Source of the DNA: Rariglobus sp. | GTDB taxonomy: Bacteria; Verrucomicrobiota; Verrucomicrobiia; Opitutales; Opitutaceae | Length of the DNA: 46,302 nt | NCBI GenBank assembly: GCA_029266495.1 | Contig: JAQSWS010000031.1 | Coordinates: 1 to 46,302 of the forward strand | Reading direction: 5' to 3' | In this document: positions 15,999-24,522 of the stretch, one piece after another | Layout: each line of letters opens with the position of its first letter | Position numbering within the stretch: position 1 is the stretch's first letter | Notes under the pieces: generated by a model | Told to the model about the DNA's origin: nothing | Seen by the model: the letters and a program-made list of their open reading frames with translations, nothing else | The model's database searches: none | Position numbers and translations under genes: made by a program

Positions 15999-17623
15999 GG
16001 CTTTGCGGCAAGACGCCGTTTGAGTTGATCGAAATACAGCGAGCGCGGCACGAGGCCTTCGCCGCGGCCCTCACCCTCGACGAAGTCGCTGGAATCCACC
16101 TTCGCCGCCGGCCCGCTCGTGCCGATCACGTAGCCGTCGCCGAACTGGTGCGAATACACCAGCACCGGCCGCTCCAGCGAATAACGCAGGCCCTTTGTAT
16201 TCCAAAAAACCGACTGCGTGGTCGTCACGCCATGCATCGGGTTCCCGCCCCACGGACGCAGCGCGCGCGCCTCGATAAAGTCGCCCTCGCACGTGAGATT
16301 GTCCACGAGGTTGGCCAGCGAAAGAAACATGTGGAAGTCCGAGCCGAGCTTTCCATCCCTCGCGAGGCAGTCCACGATCACGTTGCCGCTAGCCGACATC
16401 GTGCCGAAGTCGTAGTTGTGCCGCGCACCTTCAACGCGGCAGTCACGGATGAGGTTGTCCTGGGCGTTGATCACGAACCCGTAGCCGTTGCCGCCGCCGC
16501 CGCGATACTGGGGAAACTTGAAATCACAGTCCGCCACGGTGACGAGCCGCGTGCGCCAGAGTTTGAGCACGTTGGAAAGCACATGCACCTTCGGGTCGTT
16601 GCCCGCGGGCGCGTAGGTGTGCACGCGGCGCACCCAGCAGTTCTCGGCAAACGACAGCGCGATGGCCGCGGAACCATGCGCACCCTGGCCCACCGTTCCC
16701 GGCTTCGACCAGTCCTCCTCGGCGAGGCCTTCACCCGGATGCTGCCTCATGCCGATGGAAAAATCCTCCAGCCCCGCCTCGCTGATCATGCGGCCGGAAA
16801 CTTTCAGGACCTGCGCGTTGTCCGCCGTGTGGAGAAATCCGCGCAGCGGGATGTCCACCGTGACAACGTTGTCGATCGCATCGATCGCGGTGATGCGGCG
16901 GCAGTAGGCGAGCGTCCGATTCTGCGACTGCCCAGGCGTCCATTTGCCGTTCATGCCGACGAGGTCGATGAAGTGCTGCGTGAGGTCGTTGCGCACCACG
17001 ACCAGGTCGCCGACCGCGAACTCCGCCACGTCGTTGAGCGGGATGCGCTGCGCGGGCTGCGGCAGGTCCTCGCGGAGCTTCACGCCGTCGGCCGCCTTGC
17101 CGTCGGCGTTCCACGACACCGCGCCGCGCGGCTTGAGTTCGATCACATTTTTGCCGGCCATTGCGGTCGCATCATTAAAGAGAAACGTCCTCCCCGCGCC
17201 CGCGCCGCGCAGCACCACGCCGTCGCCGCGCACGGCCAGCGCCGCCTTCGCTCCGTCGGGCGGAACGACGCGGTAGGTGCCGGCCGGCAGGAACACCACC
17301 CCGCCGCCTGCGTCTGCTGCCGCATCGAGCGCGCGCTGGATCGCCGCCGTGGCATCGAGTTTACCCGAAGCATCGGCCGCATAGGGTGCTCGAGTGACGT
17401 CAATCAGGTTGTCCGCGCGATCCGGAACCGGCGCCTCGCCCCGACGATAACCGGCGTGGGAAAAATCGTGCAAAAACCGCCCGGATGCATCCGCGCGTCC
17501 CGGGCGCCAGTCTTCGGGATACAGGGAGGATCGCCAGGACCCGGCGGAGAGCCGGCCTGCCGCCAGAAGGACGGCGCACATCGGGACAGCCAGCCGGAGG
17601 AAACGACAGAAGCCTGGGGACAT
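15995..17623 (-). CDS. Secreted right-handed beta-helix protein, pectate lyase superfamily
   Basis: A 542-residue protein. The ATG at 17623 is used because it opens a signal peptide (M-S-P-G-F-C-R-F-L, hydrophobic core, L-S-A-G); a GTG at 17632 adds three residues. From about residue 80 the pectate-lyase-3 pattern is clear: D-A-T-A-A-I-Q-R-A-L-D-A-A, G-G-G-V-V-F-L-P-A-G-T-Y-R-V, then R-G-D-G-V-V-L-R-G. A run of short beta-strand turns (N-C-W-V-R-R-V-H-T; N-L-I-R-D-C-R-V-E-G) continues to residue 460. Such proteins cleave or bind polysaccharides; no specific catalytic residues can be assigned. First gene of an operon with the dehydrogenase, with a CTACCTGTAG box 60 bases upstream. Confidence 0.85.
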   Translation of the reverse strand: MSPGFCRFLRLAVPMCAVLLAAGRLSAGSWRSSLYPEDWRPGRADASGRFLHDFSHAGYRRGEAPVPDRADNLIDVTRAPYAADASGKLDATAAIQRALDAAADAGGGVVFLPAGTYRVVPPDGAKAALAVRGDGVVLRGAGAGRTFLFNDATAMAGKNVIELKPRGAVSWNADGKAADGVKLREDLPQPAQRIPLNDVAEFAVGDLVVVRNDLTQHFIDLVGMNGKWTPGQSQNRTLAYCRRITAIDAIDNVVTVDIPLRGFLHTADNAQVLKVSGRMISEAGLEDFSIGMRQHPGEGLAEEDWSKPGTVGQGAHGSAAIALSFAENCWVRRVHTYAPAGNDPKVHVLSNVLKLWRTRLVTVADCDFKFPQYRGGGGNGYGFVINAQDNLIRDCRVEGARHNYDFGTMSASGNVIVDCLARDGKLGSDFHMFLSLANLVDNLTCEGDFIEARALRPWGGNPMHGVTTTQSVFWNTKGLRYSLERPVLVYSHQFGDGYVIGTSGPAAKVDSSDFVEGEGRGEGLVPRSLYFDQLKRRLAAKP

Positions 17624-17683
17624 GACGCACACGTTAGCCGCCGGTCCGCACCACCGTAAATCCGGCAGGCGAGTTGATTAATC

Positions 17684-17693
17684 CTACCTGTAG
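17684..17693 (-). promoter_or_regulatory. CTACCTGTAG box, putative operator 3
   Basis: Lies 60 bases before the beta-helix protein gene. On the minus strand it reads GGGTTCTACAGGTAGGATTA, closely like operator 1 (GGGATTCTACATGTAG). Confidence 0.55.
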
Positions 17694-17734
17694 AACCCGG
17701 AATGCCCGGCCGCGGATCCGCTCAACACTCGCGA

Positions 17735-18379
17735 TCACTGCGCGTAGGGATCACGATTGAATGCCTTCGCGGCATCGGTGATCCCCAGGCCCTCCAGATG
17801 CCCATCCGCGAAAAGATAATTGGCCCGGCCGCGGTGCCGGTCGGGATCCGAGGTCAGCAAGTCTCCGGTCGGGTCTCCAATCCAGACCGAGAGCACATGC
17901 GATTGGGAATCACCCGCCAGGATCGTCCTGGACGGCTGACCGACGGTCGCACGCGGAGTCTGGAAGTAATAGTTGAATTTCCCGTTCATGCCGGTCAGCC
18001 CGTCCGGACAAATGGCGAAGGGATTTCCTTCGATGCCTCCGATGGTCTTGATGTCGACCCCGATGTAGGGCTTCAACTCGAGCCACCAGTGGGCCTTGTT
18101 GGGATTCACCCGGCCATTGAGCTGACTCGTATTGTAGGTGACCGCCGGATAATAACCGCGATAGTCCGCCGCGAACTGGTTGAATGCCCCTCCGATTGAG
18201 CGAAGGTTCGACGCACATTTCGCCATGCGTGCGTTGGCCCTCATGGGCCCGAGGGTGGCCAGAATCAACGCGGCCAGCACACCGACGATCGCAACAACCG
18301 CCAGCAGCTCGATCAGCGTAAAGCCACGGGACGACTTCGCGGAAAAAAGGACGGGGATCACCCTGGGGCGGGGGTTCAT
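17735..18379 (-). CDS. Type II secretion-like pseudopilin (H-X9-DG type)
   Basis: A 214-residue protein with a class III prepilin leader: G-F-T-L-I-E-L-L-A-V-V-A-I-V-G-V-L-A-A-L around residue 20, where a prepilin peptidase would cut before Phe. The C-terminal part carries C-A-S-N-L-R-S-I-G-G-A and H-R-G-R-A-N-Y-L-F-A-D-G-H, the H-X9-DG signature common in planctomycetes and verrucomicrobia. No other secretion-system gene is near, as is usual for this group; a role in a surface fibre or in sugar uptake is speculative. Two ATGs (18388, 18379) are possible. A CTACCTGTAG box lies 48 bases upstream. Confidence 0.9.
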   Translation of the reverse strand: MNPRPRVIPVLFSAKSSRGFTLIELLAVVAIVGVLAALILATLGPMRANARMAKCASNLRSIGGAFNQFAADYRGYYPAVTYNTSQLNGRVNPNKAHWWLELKPYIGVDIKTIGGIEGNPFAICPDGLTGMNGKFNYYFQTPRATVGQPSRTILAGDSQSHVLSVWIGDPTGDLLTSDPDRHRGRANYLFADGHLEGLGITDAAKAFNRDPYAQ

Positions 18380-18427
18380 GCCGCCCATATTCGCCGGTAT
18401 CCTTCGTCCGGCAACGCAACCGTGATA

Positions 18428-18437
18428 CTACCTGTAG
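18428..18437 (-). promoter_or_regulatory. CTACCTGTAG box, putative operator 4
   Basis: Sits between the end of the LacI gene and the pseudopilin gene. The surrounding 26 bases (18425-18450) are identical to 14915-14940 and run into the last codons and stop of the LacI gene. Confidence 0.55.
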
Positions 18438-18441
18438 CGCA

Positions 18442-19473
18442 TCAACCCGCAACCGCCGCCCTTTGACGGCGCAAGGTCTTGCCGGGGACCCACACGCCAT
18501 CCACCAGCAGGTGCATGGGCATGTCCGGAACCCCGCGCTCCCCCCGATGCAGCATGTCCACCAGGACATCCACCGCCTTGCGGCCGATGTGCAGGCTGCT
18601 CTGGCTGATGCCCGACACCTCCGGCGAGGTGCTCGGCACGCTGAGGTTGGCGAAGCCCAGGTCGCGCGGCATTTTAACTCCGAGGTCCAGCAGTTGCTCG
18701 TAAAACTGGCGGTGGGAGACAACCGCGTCGGGCTTCTCCGCCTTGAGCCACGCCCGCACGTCCTCGCGGCCGAAAAGACGCACGGGCAGGATTTCCATGC
18801 CCGAGGTGATCAGCTCCTTCGCCGTGAGCACCCCGCCAAACCAGCCGTGCCCGACCTTTTCGCTCCAGCTCTTGTGCACGGCGAGTGCGATCCGGCGATA
18901 TCCCAATTCGTCGAGGTGCCGCATCATCAGCAGCATCGAGCGAAAGTGGTGGTTCGTCACCACATGCAGCCCGGGCCGTTTTAAACTGTAGCTCAGCGAG
19001 ATCGCCGAAAAATCACTGCAATCGAAGTCGATCTCCGTGTGCGGCTCGGGCTGGGGCGCAAAGATCAGCCCCTGGATATTGCGGGCCTTCAGTATCCTCC
19101 CGAGCTTCGGAAAGGAGAGGTCCTTCCCCTGCATCCAGAATTCCTCCACCCCGTAGCCAAGTTCGGCCGCGCGGGCCTTCAACCCGTCGTGGTAATCGCG
19201 AAAATCGTCGTTACTGCGCAAAAAACCGCGGTCGGGCCAGTTGTTGATCCATGCGAGCGTGGCCTGGTAGTGGGGACGCCGCCGCGTCTGCCGGTAGGCG
19301 TTGAGCGCCGAGAGCATCGGATCGGGCGCATAACCCATTTTTGTCGCCAGTTTTTGAATACTCTTTCGCGTCGTCTCGCTGAGGCGCGGACTGTTGCGCA
19401 GGGCCAGCGCCACCGTGGTGAAGTGCACGCCGGCCTTCGCGGCGATGTCCCGTATGGTGACTCGGTTGCTCAT
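18442..19473 (-). CDS. LacI-family transcriptional regulator
   Basis: A 343-residue regulator: HTH V-T-I-R-D-I-A-A-K-A-G-V-H-F-T-T-V-A-L-A at residues 5-24, hinge G-Y-A-P-D-P-M-L-S-A-L, then a periplasmic-binding-protein-like sensor to the end. Note H-F-T-T-V in the recognition helix where S-x-x-T-V is usual. It is a paralogue of the regulator at 2475. It lies between the GH38 gene and the pseudopilin gene and directly upstream of operator 4, so it is the first candidate for the protein that binds the CTACCTGTAG boxes. This link is inference from position. No such box precedes the regulator gene itself. Confidence 0.92.
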   Translation of the reverse strand: MSNRVTIRDIAAKAGVHFTTVALALRNSPRLSETTRKSIQKLATKMGYAPDPMLSALNAYRQTRRRPHYQATLAWINNWPDRGFLRSNDDFRDYHDGLKARAAELGYGVEEFWMQGKDLSFPKLGRILKARNIQGLIFAPQPEPHTEIDFDCSDFSAISLSYSLKRPGLHVVTNHHFRSMLLMMRHLDELGYRRIALAVHKSWSEKVGHGWFGGVLTAKELITSGMEILPVRLFGREDVRAWLKAEKPDAVVSHRQFYEQLLDLGVKMPRDLGFANLSVPSTSPEVSGISQSSLHIGRKAVDVLVDMLHRGERGVPDMPMHLLVDGVWVPGKTLRRQRAAVAG

Positions 19474-19531
19474 GGGGGTTCGCCGGAAGCTAGAACAGCA
19501 ACCGGACGAACCGCCAAGCCCGAACCAGGCC

Positions 19532-22500
19532 TCAGCGCGTGAACTTCACCGACCTCACCTGATAGGGCGTGACCGCCAGCGCGACTTCGCCGTCCGCCGC
19601 CTTCGTGCCGTCCAGCGGCTGATTGAGCAGATCGACCGGCCTGCCTTTTGCACCCGAAGCCAGCGTCATCTTCAGCGACCCGCGACGTCCGAGCGTCTCG
19701 TGCAGGCGCAACACCCAGCCGCCTTCGACCGGCTCGGCCCATGCGGGCACCGCCGAGCTCACGCCTTCGATCCGTTCCAGTCCTGCCGACACCTGCTCGC
19801 CCGCATACGGCACGCAGGGTGTGAACAACGTGTCCGCCAGCGCCGCCGGCTGCTCGTGCACCGGCAGGTCCGGCGCATAACGCGTGAGCGCCAGGTCGAT
19901 CGTATGCCGGCCCAGATCAGAATGCACCGGGCGGTTTGGCGTCGGCCGGATCTTCGGATGATCCCCCGCCTCCGTGACCAGCGCACTGCGCAACAGGCTC
20001 ACCCCCACCGTGCCGTCGCGGGTGGTGAAGCCGTATTTCGCCTCGGTGATGATCGCGAGCCCTTCGCTCTGCGCGTCGTCGGACACCGCCATCCAGCGGC
20101 TGCCCGGCACTTCCCACTGCGCCTCTTCGCGCGGATAACCCGACCACTGCCCGCGCAACACGCTGCCAAAGGGAGCGCCGTAGCGCGCCTTCCGTCCGCG
20201 GTAGTCGCTGCAAAAAATACCTTTCAGCCAGTGCAGCGGATCCTGCCAGTCCACCTCGTAACGCACCCGCAGCGCATTCTCTCCGGCACGCAACGTATAG
20301 ATCACCGTCACGCGGCTCTTCTTCACGATCTCGTAAGCGAACGCCACCGAAGCGACGAGTCCGTCGTTCGTCACGACCGGCTTGCCCGTGATCCGCGCAT
20401 CGTGGCCGCTTACCATGTTGGCGCGGTCCACATCCCACGCGTCGAACGCTGCCGGCTGGTCGGGGTAGGCGCACAACTTGTGCGCGATGACGGCCACTTC
20501 ACTGCCATCAACGGTGAGCCCCGTCAGCGAACCGCCGGCGTCGAACGTCGCCCGCACGCGTTCGCTTTCGAGCGAGGTCGCGGTGGCCTTCGGTGCCGTG
20601 GTTTTTTTGACGGAGAGCGCCGGCGCCGGTCCGCCGCCGAGCGGAGGCAGTTGATAACACACGCCGCCGTCGATCCAGGTGCGCGCCAACGGAAGCGGGT
20701 TGAACCAGCCTTTGTTTTTTCCGCCGCCCAGCACTCGATCGGCCTCGGCCAGCGCTTTTGCGGCAAGCCCCTGCAACTCCGGAATCGCCTCCGCATACAC
20801 CTCCCAAATGGAACTGCCGGGGATGTAGTCATGAAAATGCGAGAAGCTCGCGCGCTTCCAATAGTGCCGGTCGATCGGTCCGAGTCCGCGCACGACATGC
20901 GCCGCCTCCAGGATTTGCAACGCCCGCTCCAAGGCGCGAAACGCCGATTTCAACGTGCAGTGCGTGGTGAACACCCCGCGGTGCAGTTCCAGCATGAGCT
21001 CGCCCGTCACCACGGGAAGTTCGGCCTTCACTTCGGCAAGGCGGTCGAAGAACGGCTCGATGTTGCCCCACTCCACGCGCGGCATGCCGGCTAGGTTGGA
21101 CACGCGACGCGCACGCTCGAGCATCTCCTCGGTAGGTCCGCCGCCGCCATCGCCGTAACCGGTCGGCTGGAGGAACTCCGGGTGCACCGCCGACTGCTGA
21201 TGATGGAACACGTCCTCACGGAGACGCTTCACATCGACCCACTCGTTGTAGTCATGAATCAATACGACATGCGCGTTGATTTCCGCGCCGTCCGGGCCCT
21301 GCCAGCGGAAGCTGGAATGCGGGAACCGGTTCACCGTGCTCCACGAAAGCTTGCTGGTGAAGAACCCCTTCACCCCCACGCCGGCCAGCAGTTGCGGCAT
21401 GCAGCCGCTGTAGCCGAACACGTCGGGCAGCCAGAACACGTCGCTGGGCGAACCGCGCAGCGCCTTGAACTCCTCCTGACCGATGCGCAGGCAGCGCAGG
21501 ATCGCCTCGCCGCAGGGCATCTGGGTGTCGCCCTCAACGTAGGCCGCGCCGATTGCGTCCCATTTCTTTTCGGCGATGAGTCCCTTCACCTTTTGCAGCA
21601 GCTCGGGCGAATGTTTGCCCACCGCCTCGTAGCTGGCGGGCTGTGAGTAGCCGAATTTGAACTCGGGATATTCCTTCAGCAGGCGCGTCTGCGTCGACCA
21701 GGAATGCATCGCCTTGAACTCGCCCACGCGCTCCGACCAGAGCCACACCAGATCGATGTGCGCATGTCCGGTGAGCACGGCCTTGATCGCATCCGGCGAG
21801 GCGGGAAACTCGGCGTAAACTTTCTTGAGCTCCTTCGCGAAAGGGGCGATCCCCTCCCGGTCATACACGTCGATCGCGCGGTCCAGCCGGTCGCACAGGC
21901 GGCGGAACAGCGGACTCGCGCGGAACGCCGGCATGCTATGGCGGACCGGATCCGTGAACGGCTTGGGCAGGCCGGAAACCGCCGGCTGGTATTCGCGATA
22001 CTCGGCTTCAAGCAGCTCAAGCAGCACCTTCAAATCATGATAAACGGTCCACGCGGTGTCGTCGCGCGCCATAAAAACCGGCGGCAGATACAGGCTGCCC
22101 TCCTGCTCCAGCCGCGCAGCTTCACCCGCCAGCCAGATGCCCGAGCGAATGCAGACCGATTCAATCCATACTTCGCGCACGCCGGCCGGCAATGGGATCT
22201 GCTGGTGCGCGATGTCCAGGCCGGAATACGGCACGCCATCGATGTAAGCGGTCGCCTCGGCCTGGTCCTCCCAGCGCAGGTAGCGCGTTTCACTCACCGT
22301 CGCCTCGGGCAGCGTCAGGCGGAACCAGCTCTGCGCATATTTCGGCCCCCAGTGAAACGGCGTCTCCGGCACCGGCTTGAAATCGGTCCCCGCGATTTCC
22401 TTCACGGTGCGGAAGACGAGCGTCGGCGCCGTCTGCTCGACGCGGATGTCCCCGGGGAGCGGACGCCAGATGCGGCCTTGGGCGCGGCGCATGGCCTCGG

Positions 22501-22546
22501 CGACACGGGCGGGAATAAGCTGGGTGAGAAACGTGCGGGGAAGCAT
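19532..22546 (-). CDS. Alpha-mannosidase, glycoside hydrolase family 38
   Basis: A 1004-residue retaining, zinc-dependent exo-alpha-mannosidase without a signal peptide, so it acts in the cytoplasm on imported mannosides. An N-terminal beta-sandwich-like region (about 30-180) precedes the catalytic domain: G-H-A-H-I-D-L-V-W-L-W with zinc ligands His263 and Asp265, and W-L-P-D-V-F-G-Y-S-G with the nucleophile Asp375. The helical mid-domain and large C-terminal beta domain (660-1004) complete the GH38 architecture; length is normal for bacterial members. Followed 58 bases later by the LacI gene and preceded by a strong inverted repeat and a GntR gene, so it is probably controlled by one of these. 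Confidence 0.95.
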   Translation of the reverse strand: MLPRTFLTQLIPARVAEAMRRAQGRIWRPLPGDIRVEQTAPTLVFRTVKEIAGTDFKPVPETPFHWGPKYAQSWFRLTLPEATVSETRYLRWEDQAEATAYIDGVPYSGLDIAHQQIPLPAGVREVWIESVCIRSGIWLAGEAARLEQEGSLYLPPVFMARDDTAWTVYHDLKVLLELLEAEYREYQPAVSGLPKPFTDPVRHSMPAFRASPLFRRLCDRLDRAIDVYDREGIAPFAKELKKVYAEFPASPDAIKAVLTGHAHIDLVWLWSERVGEFKAMHSWSTQTRLLKEYPEFKFGYSQPASYEAVGKHSPELLQKVKGLIAEKKWDAIGAAYVEGDTQMPCGEAILRCLRIGQEEFKALRGSPSDVFWLPDVFGYSGCMPQLLAGVGVKGFFTSKLSWSTVNRFPHSSFRWQGPDGAEINAHVVLIHDYNEWVDVKRLREDVFHHQQSAVHPEFLQPTGYGDGGGGPTEEMLERARRVSNLAGMPRVEWGNIEPFFDRLAEVKAELPVVTGELMLELHRGVFTTHCTLKSAFRALERALQILEAAHVVRGLGPIDRHYWKRASFSHFHDYIPGSSIWEVYAEAIPELQGLAAKALAEADRVLGGGKNKGWFNPLPLARTWIDGGVCYQLPPLGGGPAPALSVKKTTAPKATATSLESERVRATFDAGGSLTGLTVDGSEVAVIAHKLCAYPDQPAAFDAWDVDRANMVSGHDARITGKPVVTNDGLVASVAFAYEIVKKSRVTVIYTLRAGENALRVRYEVDWQDPLHWLKGIFCSDYRGRKARYGAPFGSVLRGQWSGYPREEAQWEVPGSRWMAVSDDAQSEGLAIITEAKYGFTTRDGTVGVSLLRSALVTEAGDHPKIRPTPNRPVHSDLGRHTIDLALTRYAPDLPVHEQPAALADTLFTPCVPYAGEQVSAGLERIEGVSSAVPAWAEPVEGGWVLRLHETLGRRGSLKMTLASGAKGRPVDLLNQPLDGTKAADGEVALAVTPYQVRSVKFTR

Positions 22547-22564
22547 CGAGGGAGAGGGAGGGTT

Positions 22565-22592
22565 ATTTAATGACCATTTCTGGTCATTAAAT
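22565..22592 (-). promoter_or_regulatory. 28-base inverted repeat before GH38, putative operator
   Basis: Arms ATTTAATGACCA (22565-22576) and TGGTCATTAAAT (22581-22592) are perfect reverse complements around TTTC. It ends 18 bases before the GH38 start and begins 13 bases after the GntR stop. AT-rich arms and no T-run argue for an operator over a terminator, though a weak terminator of the GntR transcript is possible. Confidence 0.6.
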
Positions 22593-22605
22593 TAAAAGTT
22601 CAAGT

Positions 22606-23664
22606 TCATTTGGGGGCCGGTCCGGTGGACTCGCCGATAAACAGCGGCGCCTCCCTGGGTTGCTCCAGCGAAGGAACCGGCCAGCCGGCCTTGCCCGTCA
22701 TCCAGTTCACGGCCTTGCGCAGGTAACGGGCGCGCGGCGGGGTTTGCAGGGAGGTGAGCGAGGGCACGAGATAGGGTCCGAGACCCTCGTCGTTGACCGC
22801 GCACACCGACACATCGCGACCGATACGCCGGCCCGCCTCATGCAGCGCCCGCATCGCGCCGATCGCCGCGTGCACGGTGGTGCCATACAGCGCCGGAGCA
22901 ACGGGTTTTCCGCTCTTGAGCCGGGACGCCATCCACTTGTAGGCGGAGCCGAGGGAACCGTCCGCGGGCCTGGCCAGCAGTTCCCCGGCGAGCCCGTGCC
23001 GTTCGATGAACGCGCGCCAGCCGGCGATGCGCGCCTCGATCACGGAATTGCTCGCATGGACGTTGAGGCAATCGATGCGCCGGTGTCCGAGCGCCTGCAG
23101 GTGGGTGAGGAGCTTGTCGCCCGACGAGAAGGGGAACACGATGACCGAACGCAACCCGGCCGCGCTTTCATCCCGGTCCAGCACGACGACGCGCGCCCGG
23201 CCCGAGGTCATGCGCCGCACCAGCGTGGACGGGAGTTTTTCATCAGTCAGCTGCAAGAGGAACACGCCATCGAACCCCTCCAGCGCCGCACTGATGGCGG
23301 CATCGCCGTAATGCGCATAACCCAGCGAACGCACCACCGCGCCGCATTCCTCGGCAGCGGTATAGACTCCGTCGCGCCAGAGCGCGCTTTCACCCGCGAT
23401 CTGTCCCGGATGAAGAAAAGCGATCAACGGAGCGCGCTTCCCGGAGGCGGCGGCCGCCACGGTCAGCCGTCCGGTGGGACCGCGTGCGAGCAGCCCTTCG
23501 TCCGCGAGCTGCCGGACGGCCTTGCGGACGGTGGGGCGGCTCAAGCCGAGCTCGATCGCCAGCTGACGTTCGCCGGGCAGAGGAGATGCCGGGTGGTCGC
23601 CATGCTGGAGCCGCTTGCGAATCATCTCCACAGCGAGTCGGGTCTGGGTGTCGGGACGGGCCAT
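22606..23664 (-). CDS. GntR/LacI-hybrid transcriptional regulator
   Basis: A 352-residue regulator. Residues 5-72 are a GntR winged helix (L-P-G-E-R-Q-L-A-I-E-L-G-L-S-R-P-T-V-R-K-A-V-R-Q-L, A-R-G-P-T-G wing), and residues 78-345 are a LacI-type periplasmic-binding sensor (L-G-H-R-R-I-D-C-L-N-V, V-S-V-C-A-V-N-D-E-G). This combination is that of AraR-type sugar repressors. The GH38 gene starts 59 bases after its stop and the inverted repeat between them is a natural target. The 205 bases upstream, up to the next gene, hold nothing recognised. Confidence 0.88.
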   Translation of the reverse strand: MARPDTQTRLAVEMIRKRLQHGDHPASPLPGERQLAIELGLSRPTVRKAVRQLADEGLLARGPTGRLTVAAAASGKRAPLIAFLHPGQIAGESALWRDGVYTAAEECGAVVRSLGYAHYGDAAISAALEGFDGVFLLQLTDEKLPSTLVRRMTSGRARVVVLDRDESAAGLRSVIVFPFSSGDKLLTHLQALGHRRIDCLNVHASNSVIEARIAGWRAFIERHGLAGELLARPADGSLGSAYKWMASRLKSGKPVAPALYGTTVHAAIGAMRALHEAGRRIGRDVSVCAVNDEGLGPYLVPSLTSLQTPPRARYLRKAVNWMTGKAGWPVPSLEQPREAPLFIGESTGPAPK

Positions 23665-23869
23665 GCGGTGTTATGAATGAGCGGCGCGCGCCGGCGCAAG
23701 GTGTTCGCCGCAGTTGCTCCGGGGAGACTCCTCGCGCTGCCAGCACCGCGTGCGGACCATCGGCAAAAAACGGCGTTTCACTCGAAACACCTCCACGGCA
23801 CACGGTCCGTCAGGCAACGCGTTTCAGTCATGGGCGGGGCGCGACTTATCCGGCGGAAGAGCGGCCGGA

Positions 23870-24493
23870 TTATTTGGCGGTGGCCTGCGGAATCGTCGCG
23901 GGATCGATCGCCTCGAGGACAAGATTATCGATGTCGAACGTGCCCGCGGCCACCTGCGTGAGCGAGGGCATGATCTCCAGGGTCGTCGCGCCCTCGGGCA
24001 CCAGGAAACTCGCGGTGCGGTCAACCCACTCGGTGTTTTTCCGAAAAACCAGGGACTTGGCCCCTTTGACCTTGGCGCCCGAGGCATTTTTAAAATCCGC
24101 CATGATGCGTGCGTCGAACCAAGGCTGCGAACCCGGGACGAGATCACTCACACGGGCGCGCACGCTCAGGGTCACCGCCTTCGTTCCCGCAGGCAGGTGC
24201 ACCAGACGATGGATCAGTAACGTCTGGCTCGGCTCGGTGGAGCGCAGGCGGACAAAATGATTACCCTCTTCAAGCTCCCAGGTGGCCTCGCCGGTCTTCG
24301 GCCGCAACCAGCCGTCGGGCCAGGACGGGTCGTTGCCGGCGATCTCGAAAGTTCCGTTGATAATAAGCGATTCCGCGGAGGCAGGAGCCGCCAGACACGC
24401 CGCAACGAACAAACCTGCTGCAATCAGAAATGAGCCGGGCAGGCGGATGAGGGATCCGGTGGAGGGAGGGGTGGGGGTATTAGGGGAGGTCAT
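23870..24493 (-). CDS. Secreted stand-alone CBM-like module protein
   Basis: A 207-residue protein with a signal peptide or lipoprotein-like leader (hydrophobic L-I-A-A-G-L-F-V-A-A-C-L near residue 30) and a single beta-sandwich-like domain: I-I-N-G-T-F-E-I, W-P-D-G-W, H-F-V-R-L-R-S, W-F-D-A-R-I-M-A-D-F, G-T-F-D-I-D-N-L-V-L. The same module, with the same landmark residues, occurs twice in the GH5 protein at 31529 and once in that at 33887. Family 4/9-like glycan binding is inferred; no catalytic domain is attached. It starts 29 bases after the GntR gene ends and is probably co-transcribed with it. Confidence 0.75.
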   Translation of the reverse strand: MTSPNTPTPPSTGSLIRLPGSFLIAAGLFVAACLAAPASAESLIINGTFEIAGNDPSWPDGWLRPKTGEATWELEEGNHFVRLRSTEPSQTLLIHRLVHLPAGTKAVTLSVRARVSDLVPGSQPWFDARIMADFKNASGAKVKGAKSLVFRKNTEWVDRTASFLVPEGATTLEIMPSLTQVAAGTFDIDNLVLEAIDPATIPQATAK

Positions 24494-24522
24494 AAAAACG
24501 GAAAAGCCGGCGGCAACGCCGC

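Noticed and set aside
19394-21094. 566-codon plus-strand frame opposite the GH38 gene
   Set aside because: Arg/His/Gln-rich shadow with no domain; GH38 motifs on the other strand are unambiguous.
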